A stretch of DNA of 40,396 nucleotides from Caulobacter sp. (lineage in GTDB: Bacteria > Pseudomonadota > Alphaproteobacteria > Caulobacterales > Caulobacteraceae): contig JAMFTA010000136.1 of assembly GCA_026225565.1 (NCBI GenBank), positions 1 through 40,396 on the forward strand, read 5' to 3'. Made by a program: the position numbers and the translations under genes. The notes below the pieces were generated by a model that was given only the letters and a program-made list of their open reading frames with translations, had not been told where the DNA came from and ran no database searches. Positions 7,787 to 15,575 of the stretch are shown here, piece after piece. Position 1 is the first letter of the stretch; each line of letters begins with the position of its first letter.

Positions 7787-8634
7787 CCCTGCAGCCGCTG
7801 CCCGATCTGTTGATCGAGCCCATCGTCCGCATGGCCCTGGCCGAGGACCTTGGCCGCGCGGGCGACGTCACCGCCGCCCTGATCGATGCTGACGTGCGCC
7901 TATCCACCGTGTTCGCCGCGAGGAAAGACGGCCGAATCGCCGGCCTCGCCTGCGCCCGCCTGGCCATCCACGCCCTAGACCCCACAGCCCTGGTCGAGAT
8001 CCTCTTGCCCGACGGCAGCGACGTCGCTCCCGGCGCGGCGGTGGCGCGGGTGGAGGCCAATGCGCGGGCGCTGCTGACCGCCGAGCGCACGGCGCTGAAC
8101 CTCTTGGGCCATCTCTCGGGCGTCGCCACCCTCACCCGCGCCTATGTGCGGGCGGTGGAGGGGACGCGGGCGGTGATCGTCGATACGCGCAAGACCACCC
8201 CCGGCCTGCGGGCGCTGGAGAAATACGCCGTCCGCTGCGGCGGCGGGGTGAACCACCGCTTCGGCCTCGACGACGCCATCCTGATCAAGGACAACCATGT
8301 GGCCGCCTGTGGCGGGATCGCGGCGGTGCTGATCCGCGCCAAGGCCAGCGCCGGCCACCTGACCCCCATCGAGCTGGAGGTGGATTCCCTGGAGCAACTG
8401 GCCCAGGCGATTCCCTTCGCACCTGCGGTGATCATGCTCGACAACTTTGCTGTGGATGATTTGCGCCGGGCTGTGGATATGGTTGACGGCCGCATCAAGC
8501 TGGAGGCGTCGGGCGGGGTATCGCTCGCCACCGTGCGCGCCATCGCCGAAACCGGCGTGGACGCCATCTCCGTCGGCGCCCTGACCCATTCGGCCCCGAC
8601 GCTGGATATCGGGCTGGACGCGGTCGCCCCATAA
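7783..8634 (+). CDS. nadC: Nicotinate-nucleotide pyrophosphorylase (carboxylating)
   Basis: A 283-residue quinolinate phosphoribosyltransferase, which converts quinolinate and PRPP to nicotinate mononucleotide. Motifs: [15 protein letters not shown] at the N-terminus, [16 protein letters not shown], the substrate-binding [39 protein letters not shown], and the C-terminal [20 protein letters not shown] phosphate-binding region. Its ATG overlaps the nadB stop (ATGA), which implies coupled translation. Last gene of the operon; repeat B1 follows the stop. Confidence 0.97.
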   Translation: MTLQPLPDLLIEPIVRMALAEDLGRAGDVTAALIDADVRLSTVFAARKDGRIAGLACARLAIHALDPTALVEILLPDGSDVAPGAAVARVEANARALLTAERTALNLLGHLSGVATLTRAYVRAVEGTRAVIVDTRKTTPGLRALEKYAVRCGGGVNHRFGLDDAILIKDNHVAACGGIAAVLIRAKASAGHLTPIELEVDSLEQLAQAIPFAPAVIMLDNFAVDDLRRAVDMVDGRIKLEASGGVSLATVRAIAETGVDAISVGALTHSAPTLDIGLDAVAP

Positions 8635-8636
8635 AA

Positions 8637-8700
8637 CCCCTCGCCCCCTCTGGGGAGAGGGAGGGGCCCGCGCCGCGCAGCCGCGTGGGAGGGTGAGGGG
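8637..8700. repeat. Dispersed palindromic repeat, family B, copy 1
   Basis: Begins CCCCTCGCCCC and ends GGGAGGGTGAGGGG, with inner CCTCTGGGGAGAGG and GCGCCGCGCAGCCGCG stems. Related copies in the other orientation are at 19075-19137 and 30016-30089. It lies between the convergent nadC and PfpI-family genes. Confidence 0.75.
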
Positions 8701-8729
8701 AACCGCGGCGAGACGTCAGCGCACCTGTT

Positions 8730-8778
8730 CCCCTCATCTGTCAGCTGCCCTGACATCTTCTCCCCGGAGGGGGAAGGG
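8730..8778. repeat. Second palindromic element next to repeat B1
   Basis: CCCCTCATCTGTCAGC...ends GGAGGGGGAAGGG; contains TGTCAG-CTGCC-CTGACA and a CTCCCC/GGGGGA pairing. It resembles the short hairpin repeats that often sit beside family-B elements; only one copy is seen here. Confidence 0.5.
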
Positions 8779-8791
8779 TTTGGGAGTGAAT

Positions 8792-9481
8792 TCACCCCAT
8801 CGCCGCAGCCGCCTGCCGCACCTGGGCGAAGCGCTTGTCCAACAGCGGCGCCATGCGGGCTTTGACCGCCGCCAGCACCTCTGTCGGCGCGGTCTCCGGC
8901 CGACCGGCGCTGAAGGATGGGGCAGGGGCGTATTCCAGACCCAGCTGCAGCTCCTGGGCGAAGGCGTCGCCGGCGATCTCTGCCACCAGGGTCAGGGCGA
9001 AGTCGATGCCCGCCGTCACTCCGCCGCCGGTGAAGATATGGCCGTCGCGCACCACCCGCCCATCGTCGGGAATGGCGCCGAACGCGCTCAGCATAGGCCG
9101 CCAGGCCCAGTGACAGGCGGCGCGCTTGCCCTTCAAGAGGCCCGCCGCGCCAAGAATCAGTGAGCCGGTGCAGACCGAGGTGACGTAGCGGGCGCTTAAG
9201 GCCAGCCGCCGCACATGGGGCAGGTAGTCTGCATCCAACGCCGCGTCGGTGCAGGCGTAGCCTCCGGGCACGCAGATCAGGTCGCAGGCGTCGATATCGG
9301 CCAACCGCACGGTGCGGGCGAATACCATGCCGCCTTCCGCCTCAACCTCGCCGCCCTGGGCCGAGGCCAGGATGATCTGAGCGCCCGGCAGGCGGCACAG
9401 GAACTGATGCGGCCCGGTGAAATCCAGTTGGGTCAGACCTGGAAACAACGGGAATACGATCACGAGCGGGGCGGGGGACAT
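8792..9481 (-). CDS. DJ-1/PfpI family protein, isonitrile-hydratase-like
   Basis: A 229-residue DJ-1/PfpI-fold protein. The ATG at 9481 has a GAGGAG ribosome site six bases upstream; an earlier in-frame start lacks one. Signature regions: IVFPLFPGLTQLDFTGPHQF at the N-terminus and the nucleophile elbow VTSVCTGSLILGAAGLLKG with the reactive cysteine, followed by HWAWRPML. This pattern is that of isonitrile hydratase (N-substituted formamide-forming) and close relatives, not of Hsp31 or YajL. The actual substrate cannot be read from sequence. Divergent from a GlxA-type regulator whose sensor domain is of the same fold, which suggests it is that regulator's target. Confidence 0.85.
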   Translation of the reverse strand: MSPAPLVIVFPLFPGLTQLDFTGPHQFLCRLPGAQIILASAQGGEVEAEGGMVFARTVRLADIDACDLICVPGGYACTDAALDADYLPHVRRLALSARYVTSVCTGSLILGAAGLLKGKRAACHWAWRPMLSAFGAIPDDGRVVRDGHIFTGGGVTAGIDFALTLVAEIAGDAFAQELQLGLEYAPAPSFSAGRPETAPTEVLAAVKARMAPLLDKRFAQVRQAAAAMG

Positions 9482-9560
9482 GGGCGGCTCCTCTGTTGAC
9501 GGCCCCAAGGTGTCACGGCAGGGTGGCGGCTGAAATGACAATGATCCCTCCTATTCTGCC

Positions 9561-10535
9561 ATGAACGTAGCTTCACCCGCCCGCAGCATCGGCCTGCTGA
9601 TCTTTCCGGACTTCCAGCTCCTCGACGCCGCCGGGCCGATCGCGGCGTTCGAGATGACGCGCGGCGTCAGCCCTCCGCCCTATCGCCTCAGCGTGCTCTC
9701 CAGGGCGGGCGGGGCGGTGCGCAGCTCTTCCGGCGTGACCATGGGATCGGACCCCTTCGGCGAGGCGGCTTTCGACACCTTCATCGTCGCGGGCGGGGAG
9801 GGGACGCGGGGGCCGGCGATCTGCGCCGAGACCCTGGATTTCGTGCGCGCGGTGTCGGCGCGAGCGCGGCGAACAGCCAGCGTCTGCTCTGGCGCCTATG
9901 TGCTGGCGGCGGCGGGACTGCTCGATGGGCGGCGCGTCACCACCCACTGGCGGCGGGCCGCCGACCTGCAGCGGCGCTTTCCTCGGGTGAAGGTGGAGCC
10001 GGACCGCATCTACGTCCACGACGGAGCGACCTGGACTTCGGCCGGCATCACCGCCGGCATCGATCTGACCCTGGCCCTGATCGCCGACGACCTAGGCGAA
10101 TCGGCGGCCAAGGCGGCGGCCAAGGAGCTGGTGGTGTTCCACCGGCGCCCCGGCGGCCAGTCGCAGTTCTCGGCCCTCTTGGCGCTGGATCCCCACTCAG
10201 GCCGCATCGCCCGCGCCCTGGCCTTCGCCCGCGAGCACCTGTCCGAGCCCTTGCCCGTCGAGCGGCTGGCGGCGGCGGCCAGCCTCAGCCCCCGCCAGTT
10301 CGCGCGCGCCTTTCTGGCCGAGACCGGGCAGACGCCGGCCCGGGCCGTCGAGCAGCTCCGGGTCGAGGCGGCGCGAATCGTCATCGAGGATGGGGCGGAG
10401 GGAATGGATCGGGTGGCGGCGCAGACGGGCTTCTCTGATCCGGAGCGGATGCGGCGGGCGTTTCTGCGTGCGTTCGGAACGCCGCCCCAGGCCTTGCGCC
10501 GATCCGCCCGCGAGGAGCGGTCGGCGCAATCCTGA
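9561..10535 (+). CDS. GlxA-type AraC-family regulator with DJ-1/PfpI domain
   Basis: A 324-residue transcription factor. Residues 1 to about 195 form a DJ-1/PfpI-like sensor (IGLLIFPDFQLLDAAGPIAAF; elbow SVCSGAYVLAAAGLLDGRRVTTHW). The C-terminal part (about 215-315) is an AraC double helix-turn-helix: LPVERLAAAASLSPRQFARA and MDRVAAQTGFSDPERMRRAF. The sensor retains the cysteine at the elbow, so ligand or thiol sensing is possible (inference). It is transcribed away from the isonitrile-hydratase-like gene with 79 bp between starts, the usual layout for a regulator and its target. Confidence 0.9.
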   Translation: MNVASPARSIGLLIFPDFQLLDAAGPIAAFEMTRGVSPPPYRLSVLSRAGGAVRSSSGVTMGSDPFGEAAFDTFIVAGGEGTRGPAICAETLDFVRAVSARARRTASVCSGAYVLAAAGLLDGRRVTTHWRRAADLQRRFPRVKVEPDRIYVHDGATWTSAGITAGIDLTLALIADDLGESAAKAAAKELVVFHRRPGGQSQFSALLALDPHSGRIARALAFAREHLSEPLPVERLAAAASLSPRQFARAFLAETGQTPARAVEQLRVEAARIVIEDGAEGMDRVAAQTGFSDPERMRRAFLRAFGTPPQALRRSAREERSAQS

Positions 10536-10558
10536 CAGAGGGCGGGCCTGATGGGCGA

Positions 10559-10574
10559 CCGGCCAATCGGCCGG
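10559..10574. terminator. Hairpin between convergent genes
   Basis: CCGGCC-AATC-GGCCGG, a perfect 6-bp stem in the 45-bp gap between the GlxA-type gene and the cell-wall hydrolase gene, which converge here. It could stop transcription in either direction, although no U-tract is present. Confidence 0.4.
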
Positions 10575-10580
10575 CGGCGT

Positions 10581-11735
10581 TTAGGCCGGGTTGGAGACGG
10601 TCTTCATCGCCTCGTCAGACGCCGGAGCGGCGGCTTGCGGCTTGGCGGCGACCGGGGTTGTCGTGCTCTTGCTGTCGGCGGCTGGCGAGACGTCCTTGGC
10701 CGCGTTCTCCACCGCGTTCGCTGCGTGCTCCACCGCCGCCGAAGCGGAGGCCAGGAGCTTGGCCGGAGAGACCGAGGCGCTGGACAAGGCCAGGCTGGCG
10801 AACACCGGACGGGGCGAAGAGGCCGCATCCGAGGGCTGCGGCTCATCGTGGAACATGGACGGCGCGCCCTTGTGGCCGCCGAAGCGATAGAAGACGTGGG
10901 CCCCGATCTGGGCCACCTGCATCAGGCCGTTGCTCCAGCGCGAGCCGGTGCCGGCAACGTGAAAGTGGGTGGCGTCGCCCACTTCGCTCATCACCTGGCC
11001 GCCAAGCGCCTGGGCCGCGACCTTTTCGGCGCGTCGCCACGAACTGTTGTCCAGTGGATGGTGGGGCTGGCCGTCGCAGGCGAAGGAGAATTGGCAACCG
11101 CCCGCCTTGGCGCCCTGGAACACCACGCCGCAGACGGATTTGGGGAAGGCGGGATGGCGGACGCGGTTGAGGATCACCTGGGCCACGGCCGCCTGACCGG
11201 CGGAGGGCTCGCCGCGCGCTTCGTAATAGACTGCCTGGGTCAGGCACTCCAGGTCGCGCGATTGGTCGAGCGCCCCGCGCAGATGGAAGGGTTGGGCGCC
11301 GCCGGCCGGCGCGTGGGCCTGCATCGTCGTCGGCCTGACGAAGTTCGCCTTCATCAGTTGGGGCTGAGAGGCCGGCTGAGCGGAGGCCTGCGCCGAAGCG
11401 CCGCCCCGGGCGGCCTGACGGGCCTGCAAACGATCGACCAGGTCTGCAACCTGTTGGTCGTGATCGTCGTTATTGTCGGTAGCGAGGGGGTCGTGGCGTT
11501 TGGCGATGGCCAGAACCGCCGGGTCGGAGTCCGCCGTCGCGCCGTTCAGCGCGGACTCGGTGAAACCGCCCGACGCAGCGCCGGCCAGCCTTTGGATCTG
11601 AGCGTGTACGACCGTGGCTCGCGCCAGGCCGCCGGCAAGGTAAGCGCCGCCAATCGCCAGGCCCACTGTGGACCCGAGCGCAGCCGCACCCACCAACGCA
11701 CGCACATTCGCGCGCGCTTGCGGTTTGATAATCAA
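10581..11735 (-). CDS. SleB-type cell wall hydrolase, membrane-anchored
   Basis: A 384-residue protein with an N-terminal membrane segment (VGAAALGSTVGLAIGGAYLA) and a central Hydrolase_2/SleB domain: CLTQAVYYEARGEPSAGQAA, VAQVILNRVRHPAFPKSVCG, VFQGAKAGGCQFSFACDG. The glutamate in YYEARGE is the expected catalytic acid for peptidoglycan cleavage. The last 80 or so residues are an Ala/Ser/Pro-rich, probably disordered tail. Start choice: TTG at 11735 has AGAGGAAAG at good spacing. A longer frame opens at TTG 11882, but that TTG is the first triplet of a TTGACA hexamer that looks more like a -35 box. Expected to act in the periplasm on cell-wall remodelling. Confidence 0.85.
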   Translation of the reverse strand: MIIKPQARANVRALVGAAALGSTVGLAIGGAYLAGGLARATVVHAQIQRLAGAASGGFTESALNGATADSDPAVLAIAKRHDPLATDNNDDHDQQVADLVDRLQARQAARGGASAQASAQPASQPQLMKANFVRPTTMQAHAPAGGAQPFHLRGALDQSRDLECLTQAVYYEARGEPSAGQAAVAQVILNRVRHPAFPKSVCGVVFQGAKAGGCQFSFACDGQPHHPLDNSSWRRAEKVAAQALGGQVMSEVGDATHFHVAGTGSRWSNGLMQVAQIGAHVFYRFGGHKGAPSMFHDEPQPSDAASSPRPVFASLALSSASVSPAKLLASASAAVEHAANAVENAAKDVSPAADSKSTTTPVAAKPQAAAPASDEAMKTVSNPA

Positions 11736-11925
11736 AACGGTCTTTCCTCTGCGGCGAGGGCGTTCGCCCCCCGACAGGTAATCGTCAAGCCCTTGGGCTT
11801 TTGCGACGGATGTTGCGGCCAGAGCACATGTTAGGCGGCCATGAGGTCTGTTAACCGGTGAAATGAGGCTTATTTGTGTCAAGGATGGTTTGCGAATTGT
11901 GCGTCGCAGGATGAACTAAAGACCT

Positions 11926-11939
11926 ATTGGGGCCCCAAT
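11926..11939. promoter_or_regulatory. Perfect 14-bp palindrome upstream of the autotransporter
   Basis: ATTGGGG-CCCCAAT, uninterrupted dyad symmetry about 170 bp upstream of the autotransporter start. A plausible dimeric regulator site; the regulator is unknown. Confidence 0.4.
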
Positions 11940-11961
11940 TCCTTTATAGCCAAGGCTGGAC

Positions 11962-11982
11962 ATCCGCCGGGGCGAGGCGGAT
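11962..11982 (+). other. Leader hairpin upstream of the autotransporter
   Basis: ATCCGCC (11962-11968) pairs with GGCGGAT (11976-11982) across a 7-nt loop GGGGCGA. It lies in the probable 5' leader of the autotransporter gene; no U-tract follows, so it is not an obvious terminator. Confidence 0.4.
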
Positions 11983-12108
11983 TGGCCTACATCGTCGCAC
12001 TAGGGTAATGTCGAACGGGGGTGGACCGAATGGAAATCAGGCGGCAAAACACCTTCGTCAGAGATGACCCCGATCCTTCTCCAGCCCTTTACGGCGAATC
12101 ACACCCTC

Positions 12109-15100
12109 ATGCGTAAGACCTTGTTCGCCGCCGTCGCGCTGGCTCCCATGTGGGTTCTAGCCAGCCAGAGCGCCGCTTTCGCTGCGACGACGATCACCAA
12201 TTCCATCTCCACCCCCCACACCACCGCCGCCGATGGGGACATCACCATCAACTCGGGGGCTGGAATCACGCCCACCACGCCGGGCACCTCGGCGGTGACC
12301 ATCGACAGCAGCAATGCGGTCAGCAACGCCGGCACGATCAGCTACAGCAACGTCAACAGTGTGAACGGCGTGCTCATGCTGGGCGGCAATACCGGGAGCC
12401 TGACCAACACCGGCGCGATCACCGTCAACGAGACCTACACCTCCTCGGATTCCAACAGCGACGGGGTCAACGAGGCGCCCTACGCCAGCGCCACCTCCAC
12501 CGGCCGCTACGGCGTGCGCCTGACGGGGAGTTCCCCATTCGTGGGCTCGATCGTCAACAGCGGGACGATCACCGTGCGGGGCGATTCGTCCTACGGGATA
12601 TCCCTGGAAGCGCCCCTGACCGGCAGCGTCAGCAATTCCGGCACCATCACCTTTACGGGCAACACTGGCGCGGCCTTCCGCGAGACCGCTGGCGTCAGCG
12701 GCGACGTCGCCATCTCCGGGGCGATTACGGCTATCGGTCAAGCCTCCAACGCCGTCATCTTGGGTGGAGCCGTCGGCGGACGGGTCAGCGCCTACGCGGC
12801 CATCACCTCCACCGGCTATGGCCAGACCACCCGCACGACCTCCGACACCGTGCTGCAGACCATCCAGAACACCGCCAGCGAAGTGCAGCAGGGCGGCTCG
12901 GCCATGGTGGTCTCGGGCAGCGTCGCCGGCGGCGTCTTCCTCGGCGCTGCGCCGGTCTACACCAATGCCGGCGACACCACGTCCGACCGCGACGGCGATG
13001 GCATCGTCGATTCCGCCGAGGCCACGGGCTCGGTCATCACCTATGGCTTGGCCCCAGCCCTGGTGATCGGCGGGGCGACGCCGATAACGATTGGCGACTT
13101 TGTCGCCACGCCTGTCTCCGGTCTGATCACCGGAACCGTCAACAACAGCTTTGGCCTGATCATCGAAGGTTCGGTCGAAGGGCTTGGCGTCTACGATACC
13201 TACTCGGCCACGGCGCTGCAGATCGGCGGTCTGGGCGGCGCGACCACCATCGACGGCGGGATCAGGATCAGCGGCACGGTGGAGGCCCAGTCTTACGCCG
13301 CCAACGCCACGGGCATCTCCATCGGGGCAGGCGCCACAGTACCGACGATCGATAACTCCGGGGCCATCGACGCCACAGTGCTCCCCCCCAACACCACCAC
13401 CAGCACCATCAACGCCTATACCGCCGCCGCCACCGGCATCACCATCGCGGCAGGCGCCAACGTGACCAACCTGATCAACAGCGGCACGATTTCCGCCTCT
13501 CTGACCGGCGATTCCAACGACGCCATCAGCGCCACGGCGGTCGTTGACCACAGCGGCACCCTGTCGTCGGTGACCAACACCGGCTCGATCACCGCCAACT
13601 TCACCGCCGACACCACCGGGGCCACCTCGCCGACCACGGCGACCTATACGGCGCTGGATCTCAGCGCCAACACCACCGGCGTCACCCTGACCCAGACCCA
13701 GGCGCCGACCATCGTGGTGACCACCACCACCACCAACAGCGTCCCCGCCGTGGTGGTGACCTCCACCCCTGCGCCGACCGGCGCCCTGACCTTCACCACC
13801 GCTTCGACCACCACCACGACCACCAACGGCAATGTGACGGTGGAGACGATCACGCCCGCCTCGCCCACCATCATCGGCGACGTGATCCTGGGCAGCGGAC
13901 CCAATACCGTGGACATCCAGGCAGGTGAGGTGGTCGGCGCCCTGAACGTTGGCACCGGGGCCGCGTCCTCGCTGACCATCGATCAAGGTGCGCTCGTCCT
14001 GGGCAAGGTGAGCTATTCGGGCAGCGCCCTGACGTTGAACGTCAACAATGGCACCCTCGACTACCTGGCGCCCCAGGTGATCAAGGCCTCCAGCGTCAAC
14101 GTGGGGGCCAGCGGCATCCTCTACTTCGGCGTCGATCCGGCCAACAAGACGGCGGCGCAGCTCGTGGTCTCGGGCCCGGCGACCTTCGCCACGGGCTCCA
14201 AGATCGGGCTGACCTTCGTTTCCAACGCCACATCGTCCCAGACCTACAATATCGTCAGCGCCAGCTCCCTCAGCGTGGACGAATCGGTCACCACCCTCAC
14301 CGGCGCGGTGCCCTATATGTTCAACGCGGCGGTGACCTCCAACGCGGCGGCCAACAGCCTCAGCCTGACCATCTCGCCGAAAACGCCGGCCGAGCTTGGA
14401 CTGAACCCCTCCCAGGCGGCGGCTCTTCTGCCCACCTACGCGGCGCTGAAGAACGACACCGAGGTGCAGCAGGCCTTCCTCGGCCAATACACCAAGGCAG
14501 GGTTCCTCGGGGTCTATAACCAGATCCTGCCGGACTATGCGGGCGGCACCTTCCAGGCAGCCAACGCCGCCTCCCAGGCCATCTCCCGCGCCACGGCGGA
14601 AGCCAACGATATCGAGAACCCCTCGGGCTCGCGCGGCGCCTGGGCCCAGGAGCTGTTCATCGGCGTGAACCAGGGCTCTGGCCAGACCAACGGTTTCCAG
14701 GGCGGCGGCTTCGGCTTCGTCGGCGGCGTGGAGACGGGCGGATCGGGCCTCGGCGCCTTTGGCCTCACCACCGCCTTCGTCTCCACCAGCATCGCCGACC
14801 CGCACGCCCAGGGCGACAGCCAGACGGCCATGTCGGAGCTGGAGCTCGGCGGCTATTGGCAGGGCGAGATCAACGGCTTTGTCGCCGACGCCCGCGTCGG
14901 CGCCGGTTACACCTGGATGAACGGCCGGCGCGAGTTCGTGCAGACCAACAGCACGGGCGACATCACCCTCGACCGCAAGGCCAAGTCGGACTGGGACGGC
15001 TACACCCTGTCGGGCCGCTTCGGACTCGCCTACAAGTGGACCCTGCCCGAGCGCTTCCTGGGCGGCGGCTGGTTCGTGCAGCCGCAAAGCCATCTGGACT

Positions 15101-15501
15101 ACTTCCGCCTCAGCGAAAGCGCCTATAGCGAAAGCCAGACCCAGAGCATCGGCGTCCTGGCCCTGGCCGTCTCCAGCCGCACCGGACAGGAAACCAGCGG
15201 CACCGCCAGCATACTGTTCGGCCGCAAGATCGGCACGGGCATCGTCTTCCGCCCGGAACTGGAGCTGGGCGTGCGCGACGTGTTCGGCGGCGACGCCGGC
15301 GACACCACCGCCCGCTACCTGTCAGGGGGCTCGTCCTTCACCCTTACGCCGGCCGATATCACGGGCGCGGCCGGCATCGCCCGCATCAAGCTGAAGGCCT
15401 CCAGCGAATATTACGAGCTGGGCGTCGAAGCGGGTGGGGAGGTGCTCTCCAGCCGCTATGAAGAGGGCGACGTGAAAATGTCGGTCCGCGTGCTGTTCTA
15501 A
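12109..15501 (+). CDS. Autotransporter with beta-helix-like passenger and C-terminal barrel
   Basis: A 1130-residue type V secreted protein. The ATG at 12109 opens a classic signal peptide (MRKTLFAAVALAPMWVLASQ); an ATG 15 codons upstream is less likely. Residues to about 740 form a passenger rich in Thr/Ser/Asn/Gly with recurring N-S-G-T-I turns (SIVNSGTITV, SVSNSGTITF, INSGTISA), typical of a right-handed beta-helix, plus Thr-rich spans. An EF-hand-like loop DRDGDGIVDSAE sits at 293-304. From about 845 to the end is the autotransporter barrel: GAWAQELFIGVNQGSG at its start, many alternating aromatic strands, and a terminal VRVLF whose final Phe is the BAM recognition residue. Passenger function (adhesion, biofilm) is unknown. 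Confidence 0.92.
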   Translation: MRKTLFAAVALAPMWVLASQSAAFAATTITNSISTPHTTAADGDITINSGAGITPTTPGTSAVTIDSSNAVSNAGTISYSNVNSVNGVLMLGGNTGSLTNTGAITVNETYTSSDSNSDGVNEAPYASATSTGRYGVRLTGSSPFVGSIVNSGTITVRGDSSYGISLEAPLTGSVSNSGTITFTGNTGAAFRETAGVSGDVAISGAITAIGQASNAVILGGAVGGRVSAYAAITSTGYGQTTRTTSDTVLQTIQNTASEVQQGGSAMVVSGSVAGGVFLGAAPVYTNAGDTTSDRDGDGIVDSAEATGSVITYGLAPALVIGGATPITIGDFVATPVSGLITGTVNNSFGLIIEGSVEGLGVYDTYSATALQIGGLGGATTIDGGIRISGTVEAQSYAANATGISIGAGATVPTIDNSGAIDATVLPPNTTTSTINAYTAAATGITIAAGANVTNLINSGTISASLTGDSNDAISATAVVDHSGTLSSVTNTGSITANFTADTTGATSPTTATYTALDLSANTTGVTLTQTQAPTIVVTTTTTNSVPAVVVTSTPAPTGALTFTTASTTTTTTNGNVTVETITPASPTIIGDVILGSGPNTVDIQAGEVVGALNVGTGAASSLTIDQGALVLGKVSYSGSALTLNVNNGTLDYLAPQVIKASSVNVGASGILYFGVDPANKTAAQLVVSGPATFATGSKIGLTFVSNATSSQTYNIVSASSLSVDESVTTLTGAVPYMFNAAVTSNAAANSLSLTISPKTPAELGLNPSQAAALLPTYAALKNDTEVQQAFLGQYTKAGFLGVYNQILPDYAGGTFQAANAASQAISRATAEANDIENPSGSRGAWAQELFIGVNQGSGQTNGFQGGGFGFVGGVETGGSGLGAFGLTTAFVSTSIADPHAQGDSQTAMSELELGGYWQGEINGFVADARVGAGYTWMNGRREFVQTNSTGDITLDRKAKSDWDGYTLSGRFGLAYKWTLPERFLGGGWFVQPQSHLDYFRLSESAYSESQTQSIGVLALAVSSRTGQETSGTASILFGRKIGTGIVFRPELELGVRDVFGGDAGDTTARYLSGGSSFTLTPADITGAAGIARIKLKASSEYYELGVEAGGEVLSSRYEEGDVKMSVRVLF

Positions 15502-15552
15502 CCACGACCACCGGCTGACTTGCCGCCAAGCCCACTTCCCGCCAGACTGAGG

Positions 15553-15565
15553 CAAAACAGTTTTG
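15553..15565. promoter_or_regulatory. 13-bp palindrome just upstream of the MFS gene
   Basis: CAAAAC-A-GTTTTG ends 10 bp before the start codon of the SHS-family carrier, next to its GGGGTGG ribosome site. Suits a repressor site or a small hairpin limiting translation. Confidence 0.4.
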
Positions 15566-15575
15566 GGGTGGATGG

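Larger units (their letters stand above)
11736..12108. other. Divergent intergenic region, 373 bp
   Basis: Lies between the minus-strand cell-wall hydrolase and the plus-strand autotransporter. It holds a consensus -35 hexamer TTGACA on the minus strand (11877-11882, no convincing -10), a 14-bp palindrome and a hairpin listed separately. I see no further gene. Confidence 0.5.

Noticed and set aside
9511-9540. TGTCA and TGACA inverted repeat between the DJ-1 family genes
   Set aside because: Arms are only 5 bp with a 20-bp spacer; expected by chance in a region this size.
11877-11882. TTG at 11882 as the start of the cell wall hydrolase
   Set aside because: It is the first triplet of a perfect TTGACA and lacks a ribosome site, whereas TTG at 11735 has AGAGGAAAG at good spacing and starts near the membrane helix.
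13711-13830. ACC-rich trinucleotide tract in the autotransporter as a phase-variation switch
   Set aside because: Units are three bases and encode a Thr-rich span, so slippage would change length without shifting frame; interruptions are frequent.
12157-15093. Antisense open frame of nearly 1000 codons across the autotransporter gene
   Set aside because: Composition (Gly/Arg/His-rich with repeated VDG and GGG) is that of a GC-rich coding shadow. The plus strand encodes a complete signal peptide, passenger and barrel, and there is no motif on the minus strand.
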